Under the pieces are notes generated by a model. That model did not search any database, had not been told where the DNA came from, and saw nothing but the letters and a program-made list of their open reading frames with translations. Source: Epiperipatus broadwayi (Eukaryota; Onychophora; Udeonychophora; Euonychophora; Peripatidae). Taken from it: a stretch of DNA of 64,000 nucleotides. A program made the position numbers and the translations under genes. Location of the stretch: contig JAQFVV010000022.1 in NCBI GenBank assembly GCA_028023455.1, positions 9,197,100-9,261,099 of the forward strand, in the 5' to 3' direction. Shown here one piece after another: positions 24,000-36,218 of this stretch (positions are counted from its first letter, which is position 1; each line of letters opens with the position of its first letter).

Positions 24000-26900
24000 T
24001 GACTTGGTTTTTCAATTAATATATATATATCAAAATCTATATGAAATAAATATAAATTGAACATCTATTCCATAAATTTATATGTAAACTGTAAGATTTT
24101 TATATAATAAGAGAAAATGTATTACCTTCACAATATTTATGTCAATAATCTAAAAAATCAACAATATTTCACTGTACAAAAAAAGCCTAATTATATATAT
24201 ATATATAGTATTATAATATTTAAAGCATAAAATTTTGAAAATCTTAATATATAAAAATATAAAACATAAACTAGATAGCCTAAGCTCTTGAAATCATTTA
24301 AGTATGAAATAAAAACATGCATTAGAAACCAAATATTTCAGCATGTGAAATAAAATTAAATATGTAATATGCATTTGAAATAATTTTATAAAATTAACAA
24401 ACAAAAATAAACTTTGTTATATTGTATTGGCATGTAATAACGAATTTGTATATTGGTTTGTATTGTATAATAAATTTCTCTTATAAAAAACAAAACAAAA
24501 AACAATGTGACATCACCTGACCTGAACTATTGATTGCTAAAGTTTACACTAGGTGGCATACCTGTGATATGAAAAAATAATGTGCTAATCAGATGTGTAA
24601 AATTTTTTTCCTTAATAAACAAAATTATTCAGCAGTCTAACAGTTTTATCCCAAACATACACAAGATGCTATTTTCAGCAAAGAGAAGCAAATTATTTAC
24701 CAATATATAGTTAATTAAATTAAGGATAAAATTGTGGATTATTTCAAGTCTTTTCCAGTTTGAAACTGAAATACTTTAGATGCTAGATCTAATGGAAAAT
24801 GATAATTTATATAATTAATAATAAAAATATAAGTTATCATAATTAATCAAGCAACTTGAAGAGAATTGTGTAGATTGAATTATATAATTCCATTTTTAAG
24901 GAGTAATTATAGTATAAAGTTTGACAAAAAATTAGAACCCTATCTTATTGAAGTATTTTAAATGGTATTTATTTCACTTTCCTTTACTTATTGTAATGTT
25001 TATAGACTCATCATAAATGAATGTTGAGACAAAATAAAATAATGTAAATTTAAAAAAAAAAACAACTTGAATATATAGTATTTCAATACAAGCAATATAA
25101 ATTTTTGCATATTTCGATAAATTATTTTTGTTTATTAAAAAGATAGTTTATTTTTGTTGTTTTATTAGTAGATGAAAATTTACATTTTTCTTTTCCTAAG
25201 GAATTCACATTACATCTTAATCTAGTCTCAGAAAATATCATCTCTATGAAAACTCTAAATAGTTTAAGTAGTAAAATCTAAAAGTCTAGAATTTTCAAAG
25301 ATTTTAGTGTTTTAGTAAAAAAAAATAAAGAGAACTACAGTAGAATTGTTTAATGTGGAAAAAATGAGCACCCAAAAAAGTAAGAAGATAAGCTTTTTTA
25401 TCCCAATAATATGTCCAGAAGTAAACAGAAAGTGATTTATCAAAATGAGTAACGTATTCCAGGATTTTTCAAATATGTGAACTTTTCAAATTTCATGAGT
25501 AATCTTTTACCTTTCAGTTGTGTACCAAAATTCTGCTAAACAAAAACAAAACAGTTCACTGCAAATTAAGTTTATTAATTTTTTATTGAATATAAATTTT
25601 TCAATTTTGTTTTATTTAAGGTAAAAGATTAGGGATCATCTTGTTTGGATAATAGAAAATATATGCATAATAGGTACACCTTAAAGATATTCTACCTGTT
25701 TATGCTTTATTATATAATGTTGTATGCTTGTTAAGTTTTATTTAAAGTTAGGCAGAATATCCAATCACCAGATGATAACATGATCATCATCACTGATAGA
25801 GTGCCATTACATAATTTTTTTTAACATAGTTTATTTTAGCATTTTCATTTCAGAGTTGCATCATAATTTTTTATAAATCCTTATATAACAAACAATAACC
25901 GTTTGTTTTTTGAATGATTCAGAACGACATTTTAAATTTTAAAATGAAACGGAATAATTGTATGTGATGAACCCGTTCATTTTGAGCCATGTACTAACAT
26001 AATGAAGAATTTTGTTTTCAAAAATTTACCAATGTTATATCTGTTTTCCAATCACGACTTTTTTTTTTCTAGGATTTTTTAAATAGTTATATTTTACTGT
26101 ATATCCTAGACAGATTTTTTTTTATTTTCCCATTTTTATATCTAAGATGATTAAGAATTTGGTTGAAGAAAAAAAATGACCCAATTTTTTTTCCTTCTTT
26201 TTACTAAATCTGATTTCCTTCTTTTAGTTGTAGAGGGAGAGAAAAAAGCCTAGAACTGAAAGAGAAGAAAATCCTATAAAATCCTTTTGCTGTTTTGAAG
26301 AAACCATAGATGATTTGTAGATAGCATTAAAGCATATAAAGTCTCATTGGTCTGTCATGTCACGTGATAAATATTTTTTCCTATTTCTTATAATTTTATT
26401 ATAATCTTAGACCAAAAATAACTAGAACTAATATAATTAATCAATTCTGTTTTACTTTATATTTAGGACTTTTATTTATTATTTTAAAAAAAACTATATA
26501 ATAATTTTAATTCAATTTTTAAAAAAGCTATTTTAAAATTAATTGGTTGTTTTACTTTTTTATATGCAGAATATAGTAAATCATTTATTATATATGATTT
26601 CAAATCAGTTTTTAAAGCAAATCTTTTTAAATTACATATTTAAATACGATGTTTGAACAGAAAACTATGAGTCATTTATTATTATAAATTTCAAATTTCC
26701 ACTGAATAAAAAAATTAGAAAAATATACAGCGAGAGTATTTTAAAATTAACATGAGTCCAATAAAAAAAAAAAAATACATTTTATACATACAATGCTAAC
26801 TAATTACTTCTTTAATTTTTTTTTTTTTTAAATCTATGCATGGTTAGAAATTAAATTTTTTTCAGGTTGTACCCCCCCCCCCCCGAGAAAATGATAGATA

Positions 26901-27860
26901 GCCTGGGAATTGAATATCTAATTATAGTATTTTGAATTAGAAAATAAACAAGGACGGAAAACTGAAATCCTTAAAACCAATATTTAGGATGCAATATTTT
27001 CCACTGCCCTTTTTATAAATAACTGTCGAGACCTTTTAGCCCTTCAGTCAAAACTCCTTTACATTTTATGACCATCTTTAATATTGTGATTAATTATTGA
27101 ATGTGAAAGCTGTAAACTGTATTAATTTTTTTTAGCCCTACGTCATGTAACTTTTGATATTGTTTTTTTTAAACGTCTTCCAAAGCAAATTCTTTTTTTC
27201 TGAGAGATTTCAACACCTTTGTAAATTGTAGTTTTCCGTTTATTCTGCATCAGACATATTTCTGTATGTTAACAATTGACATTTTACTTCTATGAAATGT
27301 CACTAGGATTTATTTTGTAAGATAGTGAATGAGCATATGTCTCCCTTAGGAACCATGCATAAATTTATTATAAAATACATTTTTTAAATGAGATCAGTTA
27401 CTATTTCTTTTTTTTCCATATGACAACTCCATTGAAGATGCATCATTAGTTATAGAATTAATAGCATCACATTAAAACTCCAGAAGAATAAATTTATTAC
27501 TCATTCATTCTATTTTTGGATCATTACACCGAGTGTCTAAAAAAAATCTCCAGTATCTTTTTGTCATAATGATGGAGATCCATATCCTACTTCCATATAA
27601 TAAATTTTCAGATTCCATAGTTATATCATATGAAATGTATATGGCTGTATGTCTGTTTATTCATTTGGCTATCTACCTGTTAATGTAAATGTCTGCACAT
27701 TTTTTCTATATCTTTCTGGACACATTACAACCTTAATATAATATGTAAATTTATCATTATCAAATAAATAGGTGGTACTTAATATTATACAATGGTTATA
27801 AATTAAGAAGAAAGAAAAAAGCAAGTTTATGAACTAAAGAAATGTATTACTATTATATTT
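24000..27860. other. Unassigned A/T-rich DNA
   Basis: No gene recognised. Contains numerous homopolymer runs, including a 13-base C run at 26,872-26,884. At 24,505-24,560 the words ATTGATTGCT and AGGTGGCA faintly resemble family A. Confidence 0.45.
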
Positions 27861-27866
27861 TATCTG

Positions 27867-28140
<274 letters not shown>

Positions 28141-28180
28141 GTGGTGGTAGCGAGTGTTGGTATTATAATAAACATGTGAC

Positions 28181-28959
28181 ATAATGGTTAATTTATTCAT
28201 CTATCATACTCATGACTTAAGATTTGAAATGGGTTGGATGAATCTTGAAATTTTTTCATGACATATAAAAGCCTACATTTTTTTTATGCTTAGATAATTC
28301 TTATTCAAAAAAGTTAACCATCAATACTGAATATCTGGTTATTAGTATCAGAGTGTTAAGATTCCAGATTAATAAGAGTATTAATGGCTGACTTAAAAGT
28401 AAAAAAAAAAATTCAATTGCAATACTATGCAAATTTCAGTACTGATATAAGAAGTGATTTTAACTTTTTTTGTCTGCTTAATAATAGTGCTAATTGTATG
28501 ACATATGTTTCCTGAAATTCCTAAGAATGCCCTGTTATCAAGACAACTAGTTGAAGCTGGAAAATTAAATTTACTTACTTAAAAGTTACTATATTTTAAT
28601 TACAGTTTTTGTTAACAGACATAATCTTTTATATTGCAAAAAAAAAACAAAAAACTGGGTGCATGCCAATAAAAATGAATATATGCAAAATAGGATTAAT
28701 TTTAGTGACAACCATTATTGGACCTAATATGCAAAATATAAGCAAAAATAACATTTTTATTTATTTATTTAAAATGTTAATATTTATAATATTTAATAAA
28801 TAAATAGTATCTTTAAATTTAAACTCGTTTTTATAGTAGGTTTGAGTTAGAAAGTATATAGTTAGTGCAGTATTTTTATTCAGATATAAATTTTTAATCA
28901 TAAAATTTTAATAATATATATTCTTTTAAATTATTTATAATTTAAAAAAATATTTAAAA

Positions 28960-28960
<1 letters not shown>
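28181..28960. other. Unassigned A/T-rich DNA
   Basis: Nothing recognised between the two microsatellites. Confidence 0.5.
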
Positions 28961-29055
<95 letters not shown>

Positions 29056-29140
29056 GTCTATCTATCTGTCTGTCTGTCTATCTATCTATCTGTCTATCTG
29101 TCTATCTATCTATCTATCTGTCTATCTGTCTATATGTCTA

Positions 29141-29172
<32 letters not shown>

Positions 29173-29240
29173 GCTATCTATCAATCCATCCATCCATTCA
29201 TCTATCTATCTAGGTAGCTAGCTATTTCTTTATCCATCCA
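28961..29240. repeat. (ATCT)n microsatellite with CTGT variants
   Basis: Pure TATC/TCTA tetramers from 28,961 to about 29,055, then increasing TCTG variants and finally degenerate CATC/TAGC units. The gradient from pure to interrupted indicates growth at the left side. Confidence 0.95.
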
Positions 29241-29254
29241 TCTACCTATCTCTA

Positions 29255-29680
29255 TCCTTCTTTTTTTCTTTTTATACTTTTCCATTCTTTATTCTTGTTT
29301 CTATTCATCATTTTCTCTAAAATATTTTTCATTAAACTATTCTTTCTTCTTAATATATGCCCAATCCAACTTCTCTTTCTATTTCTAATTTCCTCAATAA
29401 ATCTTTTTTTTTATTTACTCTTTCCAGAACATTCCCATTTGTCTTTTATTCATCCAGCTAATTTTTTCATCCTTTTCCATGACCACATCCAAAGGCTTCT
29501 AATCTGTTACTAATTTTTTGACTCATTATCTAACTTTCACATACATACAATAGTATACTCCACACATAACATTTAATTAACCTTTGTCTTAATTCTCTCT
29601 TCAAATATCCACAAAATATTTATTTTCTTTCTCTTCCTAAATGCTTCTTTGTCAATGCTATTTTTCTTTTAACTTCAATA
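29255..29680 (-). pseudogene. LINE RT C-terminus, decayed
   Basis: The minus strand translates, with frame changes, to LWMWSWKRMKKLAGWMKDK (the WCWRRM..ISWMDK block) and RNRKRSWIGHILRRK, then KNILEKMMNRNKNK. This is the same tail as at 10.9 kb. It is 5' truncated, and its upstream side abuts the end of the inverted PLE copy at 29,682, so the PLE may have inserted into or next to it. No continuation is visible beyond 34,010. Confidence 0.7.
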
Positions 29681-29681
29681 T

Positions 29682-31188
29682 ATATATAAAATACATATTT
29701 TGCGGGTTCATCCGTGTTAAAAACTTTTAATATCAATATACTGACGTTTCGACTTGGTCACACAAGCCATCCACAGAGTTATAAAAAGGTAGAAAGACGG
29801 TTGTAGAGGCGCTACAATCACTGGTTTGAATAAAACATTAAAAATCCCACCAATAGCAAAAATGTTAAATTTAAGAATGTTTTTTAAAGAAATCTTTCCA
29901 AATAGGAGGAAGTTTGCACGTATCATCTCGCTTATTGATACAATCTGGCCTTTTAAGTATCTCAATGGCTTCTCTGATTTTGCATTGGTAGAGATTATCA
30001 CATCTGGATATGATCCTAGTACTAGAAAAATCTATTTTATGACCTGAATCTATAGTATGGAGTGAGAGTCTGATGATGATGAGTGTTGTTTAACTGCATT
30101 AGCATGCTCATCTCTCCTAACACTGATGCGACGATTACTCATACCTATGTAAGAAGCTTTACAATTTTTACATGAGATTTGATAGACACCATGAGATTCA
30201 AGAGGGATTGAATCCTTAGGCTTGGTTATTATATTGCTATCTTTTGATGAGCAGAAAATGCTGTATCTATGTTATAGCTTTTAATATACTCCGATACTGT
30301 CTGTAGTTCCTTTTACATATGGAACACAAATCCTAATAGCTGATTTATCATCTTTTTGTTTCCTATTTTGTCTATTTTGGGCTTGAAATAAGGCTTTTTT
30401 TATAAATTTGTAATTATAACTATTTGCTAATAAAACACTATTAATATGATTTATTTCTTCTTTCAGATGTGTGTCATCTGAAAGGTTAATTGCTCTATTT
30501 AAAAGAGTTTTGGCTACAGAAACTATCTGAGTTGGGTGATGATGAGAATGGAAATGTAAATATCTGTCTCTTGTGTATCCTTTCTGTAAATAGAAAAAGA
30601 TAAACTATTTGGTGTTCTGGTGACTAGAACATCAAGAAAAGGGAGTTTTCCATCAGACTCTGTCTCCATTGTAAATTTAATATGAGGATGCATATTATTT
30701 AAATGTAAGAAAAAATCATCTAATGTATTTTTTCCATGTTGCCATATGACAAAAGTGTCATCTATGTATCTGAGCCAAATGAGAGGTTTTAAAGATGATG
30801 ATTCTAAAGCACGAGTTTCTATATTTCCATGAATAAATCAGCTATTACTCCTGAGATAGGTGAGCCCATAGGAGTACCAAAAACTTGCTGTAATGTGTCC
30901 ATTGTATACAAAATATTATTTAAGAGACAATGTTTAATTAAAGCAATAATATGGTCTGGTAAATTGCAACTTGTGAGATTATATTTAAAGCTTCATCAAT
31001 TGAATGTTTGTAAACAAAGACACGACATCAAAACTGACAGAATGTCACTAGCATTAATTTTTAAACTTTTTAAAACAGAAATAAAATGAAGAGAGTTTTT
31101 AATATATGATTTAATAGATGGGATTGTAGGTTTAATGAAATCCGATAAGTATCTAGCTAAAATATGAGTTGGAGAACCTATTGCACTT
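29682..31188 (-). mobile_element. 5'-truncated Penelope-like element copy, inverted
   Basis: This is the reverse complement of 32,462-33,990: the RT from just after the FYGLPK motif, the linker, the GIY-YIG endonuclease and one pseudo-LTR end. Identity to the forward copy is very high by eye. It has its own defects, for example a short ORF gap near 30,240 and small indels near 30,300 and 30,570. At 30,637-30,647 it retains the CCCTTTTC run that the forward copy has shortened. An inverted truncated copy upstream of a forward copy is an arrangement well known for Penelope elements. Confidence 0.9.
29743..29776 (-). ncRNA. PLE hammerhead-like core (inverted copy)
   Basis: Same motif as in both forward pseudo-LTRs: CTGTGGA, stem II GGCTTG/CAAGTC, GAAAC, GTC, here on the minus strand. 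Confidence 0.5.
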
Positions 31189-31193
31189 AATTG

Positions 31194-31480
31194 GATCAAT
31201 AAGGGTATTGGTTTGTGAAACTTCCTCGTATTTGGAAAGATTTTTTAAAAACATTCTTAAATTTAACATTTTTGCTATTGGTGGGATTTTTAATGTTTTA
31301 TTCAAACCAGTGATTGTAGCGCCTCTACAACCGTCTTTCTACCTTTTTATAACTCTGTGGATGGCTTGTGTGACCAAGTCGAAACGTCAGTATATTGATA
31401 TTAAAAGTTTTTAACACGGATGAACCCGCAAAATATGTATTTTATATATTTAACCCATGCAAATCTTCGTTTTAACATTA
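31194..31480 (+). repeat. PLE left pseudo-LTR
   Basis: Direct repeat of 33,723-34,010, starting around ATCAATAAG and ending CTTCGTTTTAACAT. It includes the last codons of the endonuclease of a virtual upstream copy, the hammerhead-like core and the start codon at 31,420. Differences from the right copy are few, for example ACCGTC versus ACCATC and CCCATG versus CCCGTG. Confidence 0.88.
31355..31388 (+). ncRNA. PLE hammerhead-like core (left pseudo-LTR)
   Basis: CTGTGGA, one extra T, stem II GGCTTG/CAAGTC (6 bp, one G-T pair) with loop TGTGAC, box GAAA, then C and GTC. The consensus CTGANGA is met except for A6, which is T. Stem I can form between TATAACT and AGTATA with one bulge. Hammerheads at this position are established for PLEs; this one is probably impaired. 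Confidence 0.55.
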
Positions 31481-33033
31481 CTAACCTCTACGGGGAGGAA
31501 ATTTTTAAACAGCTTCGTATATTTGAAAGAACGTGGAGTAAGAAATGTAAGTTACTTTGTAATTTATCTTTTTTGTTAGCGTGCAAAAATCACAACGTTA
31601 TACCCACTTGCTGTAAAATTGTGTTTCACAAGAACAATTATAATGTTAGTAAAATTCTAAGGAAAACCAGCAATATTATTTTAAACTCTTTTATTAAAGA
31701 AACTCGGAAAAATTTAGACAAAATTGATAAAGTATTGCTACATTTACATTTATTCCTTAGTAATAAAATACATCCTTTACTGTGGACTAGTTTTGATCGT
31801 ATTGCAAGTTTTCGATCGTTTAAAGATTCGGAATTGGTAACAGCAAAGCAAAAGAAAAAATTGCAAATGCTAATTAGAACACAATCCCCAAACATTATGT
31901 ATCCAAATCAAAAAACCGTTTACAATTTATCTAAGAAAGCCCTCTCTACAGATGAAATTTCGGTTTTAGAAAAAGGTTTCAATTTTGCTTTAACACCTTC
32001 CCGGATACCTTTTGAGAAAATTGTCTGTAATGTTGAATCAGCTCTTGATAAAATTGATTCTACATCAGCTGATTTAGCTAGAGCTGAGATTTGTAATATT
32101 TTAAAAAAAGCTAAGCTTCCTAAAAATAATTTTTCAAAGAAAGAAAGACAAGCATTAAATAATATAAAATCGGACAAATCAATTGTTGTACTTCCAGCTG
32201 ATAAAGGTAATGCCACAGTTGTAATGGATCGTGACATTTACCATAATAAAATTTTAGATCTGCTTAGTGATAAAACTTATAAACTATCAAAAAGAGATCA
32301 TACTACATATTTGGAAAAAACAACAAAAGCTATTATTAATAAATCACCTATTGAAACAGAGATAAAAAATAAAATAATCCCTCGTGAAAAATCTTGTGTC
32401 TGTCCAAAATTTTATGGACTTCCAAAAATTCACAAACCAGATACCCCTCTTCGTCCAATAGTAAGTGCAATAGGTTCTCCAACTCATATTTTAGCTAGAT
32501 ACTTATCGGATTTCATTAAACCTACAATCCCATCTATTAAATCATATATTAAAAACTCTCTTCATTTTATTTCTGTTTTAAAAAGTTTAAAAATTAATGC
32601 TAGTGACATTCTGGTCAGTTTTGATGTCGTGTCTTTGTTTACAAACATTCCAATTGATGAAGCTTTAAATATAATCTCACAACGTTGCAATTTACCAGAC
32701 CATATTATTGCTTTGATTAAACATTGTCTCTTAAATACATATTTTGTATACAATGGACAGCATTACAGACAAGTTTTTGGTACTCCTATGGGCTCACCTA
32801 TCTCAGGAGTAATAGCTGATTTATTCATGGAATATATAGAAACTCGTGCTTTAGAATCATCATCTTTAAAACCTCTCATTTGGCTCAGATACATAGATGA
32901 CACTTTTGTCATATGGCAACATGGAAAAAATACATTAGATGATTTTTTCTTACATTTAAATAATATGCATCCTCATATTAAATTTACAATGGAGACAGAG
33001 TCTGATGGAAAACTCCCTTTCTTGATGTTCTAG
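31420..33033 (+). CDS. PLE reverse transcriptase, frameshifted before the endonuclease
   Basis: This 537-codon frame starts at ATG 31,420. RT landmarks in order: PADKGNATVV at residues 259-268, CPKFYGLPKIHKP at 328-340, motif A SFDVVSLFTNIP with the metal-binding Asp at 402, motif B GTPMGSPISG from 454, motif C RYIDDT with YIDD at 491-494, and METESDGKLPF at the end. These are the Penelope-type (telomerase-related) RT signatures; the enzyme would copy RNA into DNA at the target. The N-terminal 250 residues are basic, as usual in this family. The frame ends early because a run of four T has become three at 33,018-33,020; the inverted copy keeps four. The next frame continues without a stop to 33,791, giving about 790 codons in all, normal PLE size. 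All catalytic residues are present, so only the frameshift disables it. Confidence 0.93.
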   Translation: MNPQNMYFIYLTHANLRFNITNLYGEEIFKQLRIFERTWSKKCKLLCNLSFLLACKNHNVIPTCCKIVFHKNNYNVSKILRKTSNIILNSFIKETRKNLDKIDKVLLHLHLFLSNKIHPLLWTSFDRIASFRSFKDSELVTAKQKKKLQMLIRTQSPNIMYPNQKTVYNLSKKALSTDEISVLEKGFNFALTPSRIPFEKIVCNVESALDKIDSTSADLARAEICNILKKAKLPKNNFSKKERQALNNIKSDKSIVVLPADKGNATVVMDRDIYHNKILDLLSDKTYKLSKRDHTTYLEKTTKAIINKSPIETEIKNKIIPREKSCVCPKFYGLPKIHKPDTPLRPIVSAIGSPTHILARYLSDFIKPTIPSIKSYIKNSLHFISVLKSLKINASDILVSFDVVSLFTNIPIDEALNIISQRCNLPDHIIALIKHCLLNTYFVYNGQHYRQVFGTPMGSPISGVIADLFMEYIETRALESSSLKPLIWLRYIDDTFVIWQHGKNTLDDFFLHLNNMHPHIKFTMETESDGKLPFLMF

Positions 33034-33791
33034 TCACCAGAACACCAAATAGTTTATCTTTTTCTATTTACAGAAAGGATACACACACAGACAGATATTT
33101 ACATTTCCATTCTCATCATCACCCAACTCAGATAGTTTCTGTAGCCAAAACTCTTTTAAATAGAGCAATTAACCTTTCAGATGACACACATCTGAAAGAA
33201 GAAATAAATCATATTAATAGTGTTTTATTAGCAAATAGTTATAATTACAAATTTATAAAAAAAGCCTTATTTCAAGCCCAAAATAGACAAAATAGGAAAC
33301 AAAAAGATGATAAATCAGCTATTAGGATTTGTGTTCCATATGTAAAAGGAACTACAGACAGTATCGGACGTATATTAAAACGCTATAACATAGATACAGC
33401 ATTTTCTGCTCATCAAAAGATCAGCAATATAATAACCAAGCCTAAGGATTCAATCCCTCTTGAATCTCATGGTGTCTATCAAATCTCATGTAAAAATTGT
33501 AAAGCTTCTTACATAGGTATGAGTAATCGTCGCATCAGTGTTAGGAGAGATGAGCATGCTAATGCAGTTAAACAACACTCATCATCATCAGCACTCTCAC
33601 TCCATACTATAGATTCAGGTCATAAAATAGATTTTTCTAGTACTAGGATCATATCCAGATGTGATAATCTCTACCAATGCAAAATCAGAGAAGCCATTGA
33701 GATACTTAAAAGGCCAGATTGTATCAATAAGCGAGATGATACGTGCAAACTTCCTCCTATTTGGAAAGATTTCTTTAAAAAACATTCTTAA
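33021..33791 (+). CDS. PLE linker and GIY-YIG endonuclease, downstream of the frameshift
   Basis: Open from CTT at 33,021 to the stop at 33,791 (about 256 codons), in the frame that follows a one-base loss. The linker (LDVLVTRTPNSLSFSIYRKD onward) is the usual RT-to-endonuclease connection of Penelope proteins. The nuclease begins GVYQISCKNCKASYIG: GVY replaces GIY, YIG is intact, and a CxxC pair lies between them. The catalytic Arg is in VRRDEH and the Glu probably in IREAIEI. His residues in DEHANAV and DSGHKIDF complete the CCHH pattern typical of PLE nucleases. The family nicks target DNA to prime reverse transcription. The last residues (IWKDFFKKHS) lie in the right pseudo-LTR. The first in-frame ATG is only at 33,519, so the segment depends on the upstream frame. 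Confidence 0.88.
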   Translation, partial: LDVLVTRTPNSLSFSIYRKDTHTDRYLHFHSHHHPTQIVSVAKTLLNRAINLSDDTHLKEEINHINSVLLANSYNYKFIKKALFQAQNRQNRKQKDDKSAIRICVPYVKGTTDSIGRILKRYNIDTAFSAHQKISNIITKPKDSIPLESHGVYQISCKNCKASYIGMSNRRISVRRDEHANAVKQHSSSSALSLHTIDSGHKIDFSSTRIISRCDNLYQCKIREAIEILKRPDCINKRDDTCKLPPIWKDFFKKHS

Positions 33792-34010
33792 ATTTAACAT
33801 TTTTGCTATTGGTGGGATTTTTAATGTTTTATTCAAACCAGTGATTGTAGCGCCTCTACAACCATCTTTCTACCTTTTTATAACTCTGTGGATGGCTTGT
33901 GTGACCAAGTCGAAACGTCAGTATATTGATATTAAAAGTTTTTAACACGGATGAACCCGCAAAATATGTATTTTATATATTTAACCCGTGCAAATCTTCG
34001 TTTTAACATA
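33723..34010 (+). repeat. PLE right pseudo-LTR
   Basis: Copy of 31,194-31,480. It contains the stop of the endonuclease (33,791), the hammerhead-like core and, at 33,952, the ATG that would start a next tandem copy. It is followed by a TATATA tract with no further PLE sequence. Confidence 0.88.
33886..33919 (+). ncRNA. PLE hammerhead-like core (right pseudo-LTR)
   Basis: Identical in its core to the left copy: CTGTGGA, stem GGCTTG/CAAGTC, GAAAC, GTC. All three copies share the A6-to-T change, so it predates their separation. Confidence 0.55.
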
Positions 34011-35689
34011 TATATATATAATAAAGAGAAACAATGCATAACACTAATTGAAATCTATATAAAATATTTAAAATGCTTATAATTATATTATTTCAGCATA
34101 CTTCTTTAATAAAATCTGAATTTTTGTAACCTATAAATGGGCTGCAAAAATTCAGGTTTTGTTTATTTAAAGGGAAAATGTGACTGAACCAATATAACTA
34201 TGGGGCATTTCAAATATTTTTCATATATATATATATTTACAGATATATAAAAGTAGATTATTTTATTGAAAAGTTAAATATTTTAATGGGCTTTTATTTA
34301 ATTGCTGCATAGTCATTAATTTTGAAGCATTTTTGAGGTGGAAACATGATACAGCTAGTGCTTAGCTTTTCTTTGTTATTTTCTGAGTATTTGTAATATT
34401 ATAAAACCAGTATATATATATATTTGCTTAGAAATCCTTAATTAAAATTATTAGTTTTAAAAAAAATTTGAAGTTTTTAGTATCATACAGATCTCATACA
34501 AATTTTGAATATAAAATCAAGCCAACAATGCCTTATTTGGATCATAAAATAAGCTGGCAATGCCTGATTGGTGGATTATTTAGCCTAAAGGCAATTCTTA
34601 GCTTGTGTTTTAGAATTAAAAAATTGTAATTTTCAGTAATTTATTTATATATTTAAACGTATTTATGCAATGCATTTGTAAAATATTTACTTTAAAAAAC
34701 TACATGATTATAATTAAAATGTATTTGAAAATATTTATCTTTAAGGAAACAAATTGTAAACATGGAATTACTACAAACAGGAAGTTTTTACTGACTGACA
34801 ATAATGGCTTTTAAATGCCTGTAAAGAAATTTCTTGCAAAATGTTAATAATAAAAATTTAAATTTTGAATTTTAAAACTTACTTAAATTTTTTTTATGAT
34901 GTATAAACTAAATTTTTTTATTATTTTAAAAATGAAATTTGAAGAGGACAATGGTTGAATAATGAAAAGTGGTAGTATTATATTTACAAATCAGTTTAGT
35001 ACTTTATTTTTCTATTTTTCAAAATTTGTATATTAACTTTTAGAACGTCTTTTGTTTGTCAACTTACATTTTCAATAAATAATATAAAGATTATCAGTGT
35101 AAGATATAGAAAAAAGGTTTGTTATTGTAAAAATAAAATGTTGAAAAATGGATGAAGTTGTTAGTTGAGTCTTTCAAATAAGAGATTGATATTGAAGAGG
35201 TTATAATAGTAAACCTTTTAATACAAGAAATGGGAAAAGAATTAATAAAAAAGGTTAATGTTATAAGGCATTCATTATAATTTATGATAAGGTTGTAATA
35301 TTGAGAAGAAAATTTTTTTTGTTAATTGGTGTTATATTCCTAGTTATCTCCTCTGTTTCAGCCATAAAACTTAATATATATATACATTATTATTATTTAT
35401 ATAAAAAAATTTAGGATTTATAAATAAATTAAAATCTTATCTTGAAGTAAATTATATAAATCATTTAATATTTGAATAAATTTGAAAAACTTTTTTTAAT
35501 AAATTTATAATCTTAATATGGAATAACAAAACTTTTTGAGAGTGAATTTATAATGAATTGATTATGGATTGGCTAGTTTTTAATCTTTATATCTTACTCT
35601 ATATTTTGTGGGATTAATGCACTAGTCAAATTTTAAATAAAATCATTTTTTTATCATTTATTAGAAAGAATATATATATATATCATCAT
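34011..35689. other. Unassigned A/T-rich DNA
   Basis: No gene or element recognised. A short direct repeat (CAATGCCTTA/CAATGCCTGA) lies near 34,527-34,560. Confidence 0.45.
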
Positions 35690-35721
35690 CTTTATTTAGG
35701 ATTGTTCCCATCCCCAAAACA

Positions 35722-35745
35722 GTTTCAAAATATGTCTCTCTTCAG
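35722..35745 (-). ncRNA. Hammerhead-like core on the opposite strand
   Basis: CTGAAGA (fits CTGANGA) and GAAAC are both intact, separated by a weak stem (GAGAC, ATATTTT). It is followed by TGTTTTGGGGATGGG, matching the 3' side of the plus-strand cores. The GTC triplet is replaced. Confidence 0.45.
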
Positions 35746-36218
35746 TTAACTTTTAGATAAATGCTTATCTTGAGTTTATTTTTTGAATCGGGTATTCTAG
35801 CTCCTCACTGAAAAGAGCCCTAGTTCAAAACCAATCTGGGGATGGGGACAATCCTAGATAAAGATGATTTGAATGCTTTCGCTTGTAGCATTTATCATAA
35901 AAAATAAGATTGTCATAGAGCTATTGGCATGCCCTTTATATTACATATTGGCAAATGCAAGCTATATGGGTCATGTGATATATAACATGATTTTATTACT
36001 ATTATTTTGTGTTAGAGGTTTTGGCTAAATTAAATTACAAAGCTCATTAATATTTGGAATTTTTGAATTAAGTTCAGACCCATATAATTATTTCAGTTGG
36101 AGAGCTGAATTTAAAGACTTGTAGATGTCTAAAATTTCAGATCTTCTTCTTAAGAGTTAACTTTTAAATAAATGCTTATCTTGAGTTAGTTTTTTGAATC
36201 TGGTATCATAGCTCTGCA

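Larger units (their letters stand above)
31194..34010 (+). mobile_element. Penelope-like element (PLE), nearly complete forward copy
   Basis: The unit runs from a left pseudo-LTR through one long RT-endonuclease gene to a right pseudo-LTR. The right end is ACCCGTGCAAATCTTCG followed by TTTTAACAT and a TA-rich tract. The left boundary touches the inverted copy at 31,188 with no spacer. The gene's ATG lies inside the left pseudo-LTR and its stop inside the right one, the normal PLE design, in which tandem copies share a pseudo-LTR. High identity of the pseudo-LTRs suggests recent insertion. Confidence 0.92.

Noticed and set aside
30061-30085. CTGATGATGATGAG in the inverted PLE
   Set aside because: It is part of the coding sequence (a Ser run in the nuclease), with no GAAA box nearby.
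30829-31199. Frames on either strand in the inverted PLE copy as separate genes
   Set aside because: They are pieces of the truncated RT gene, whose sequence matches 32,462-33,030 in reverse.
31638-32753. Minus-strand frames across the PLE gene
   Set aside because: Antisense shadows of the RT frame; no motifs.
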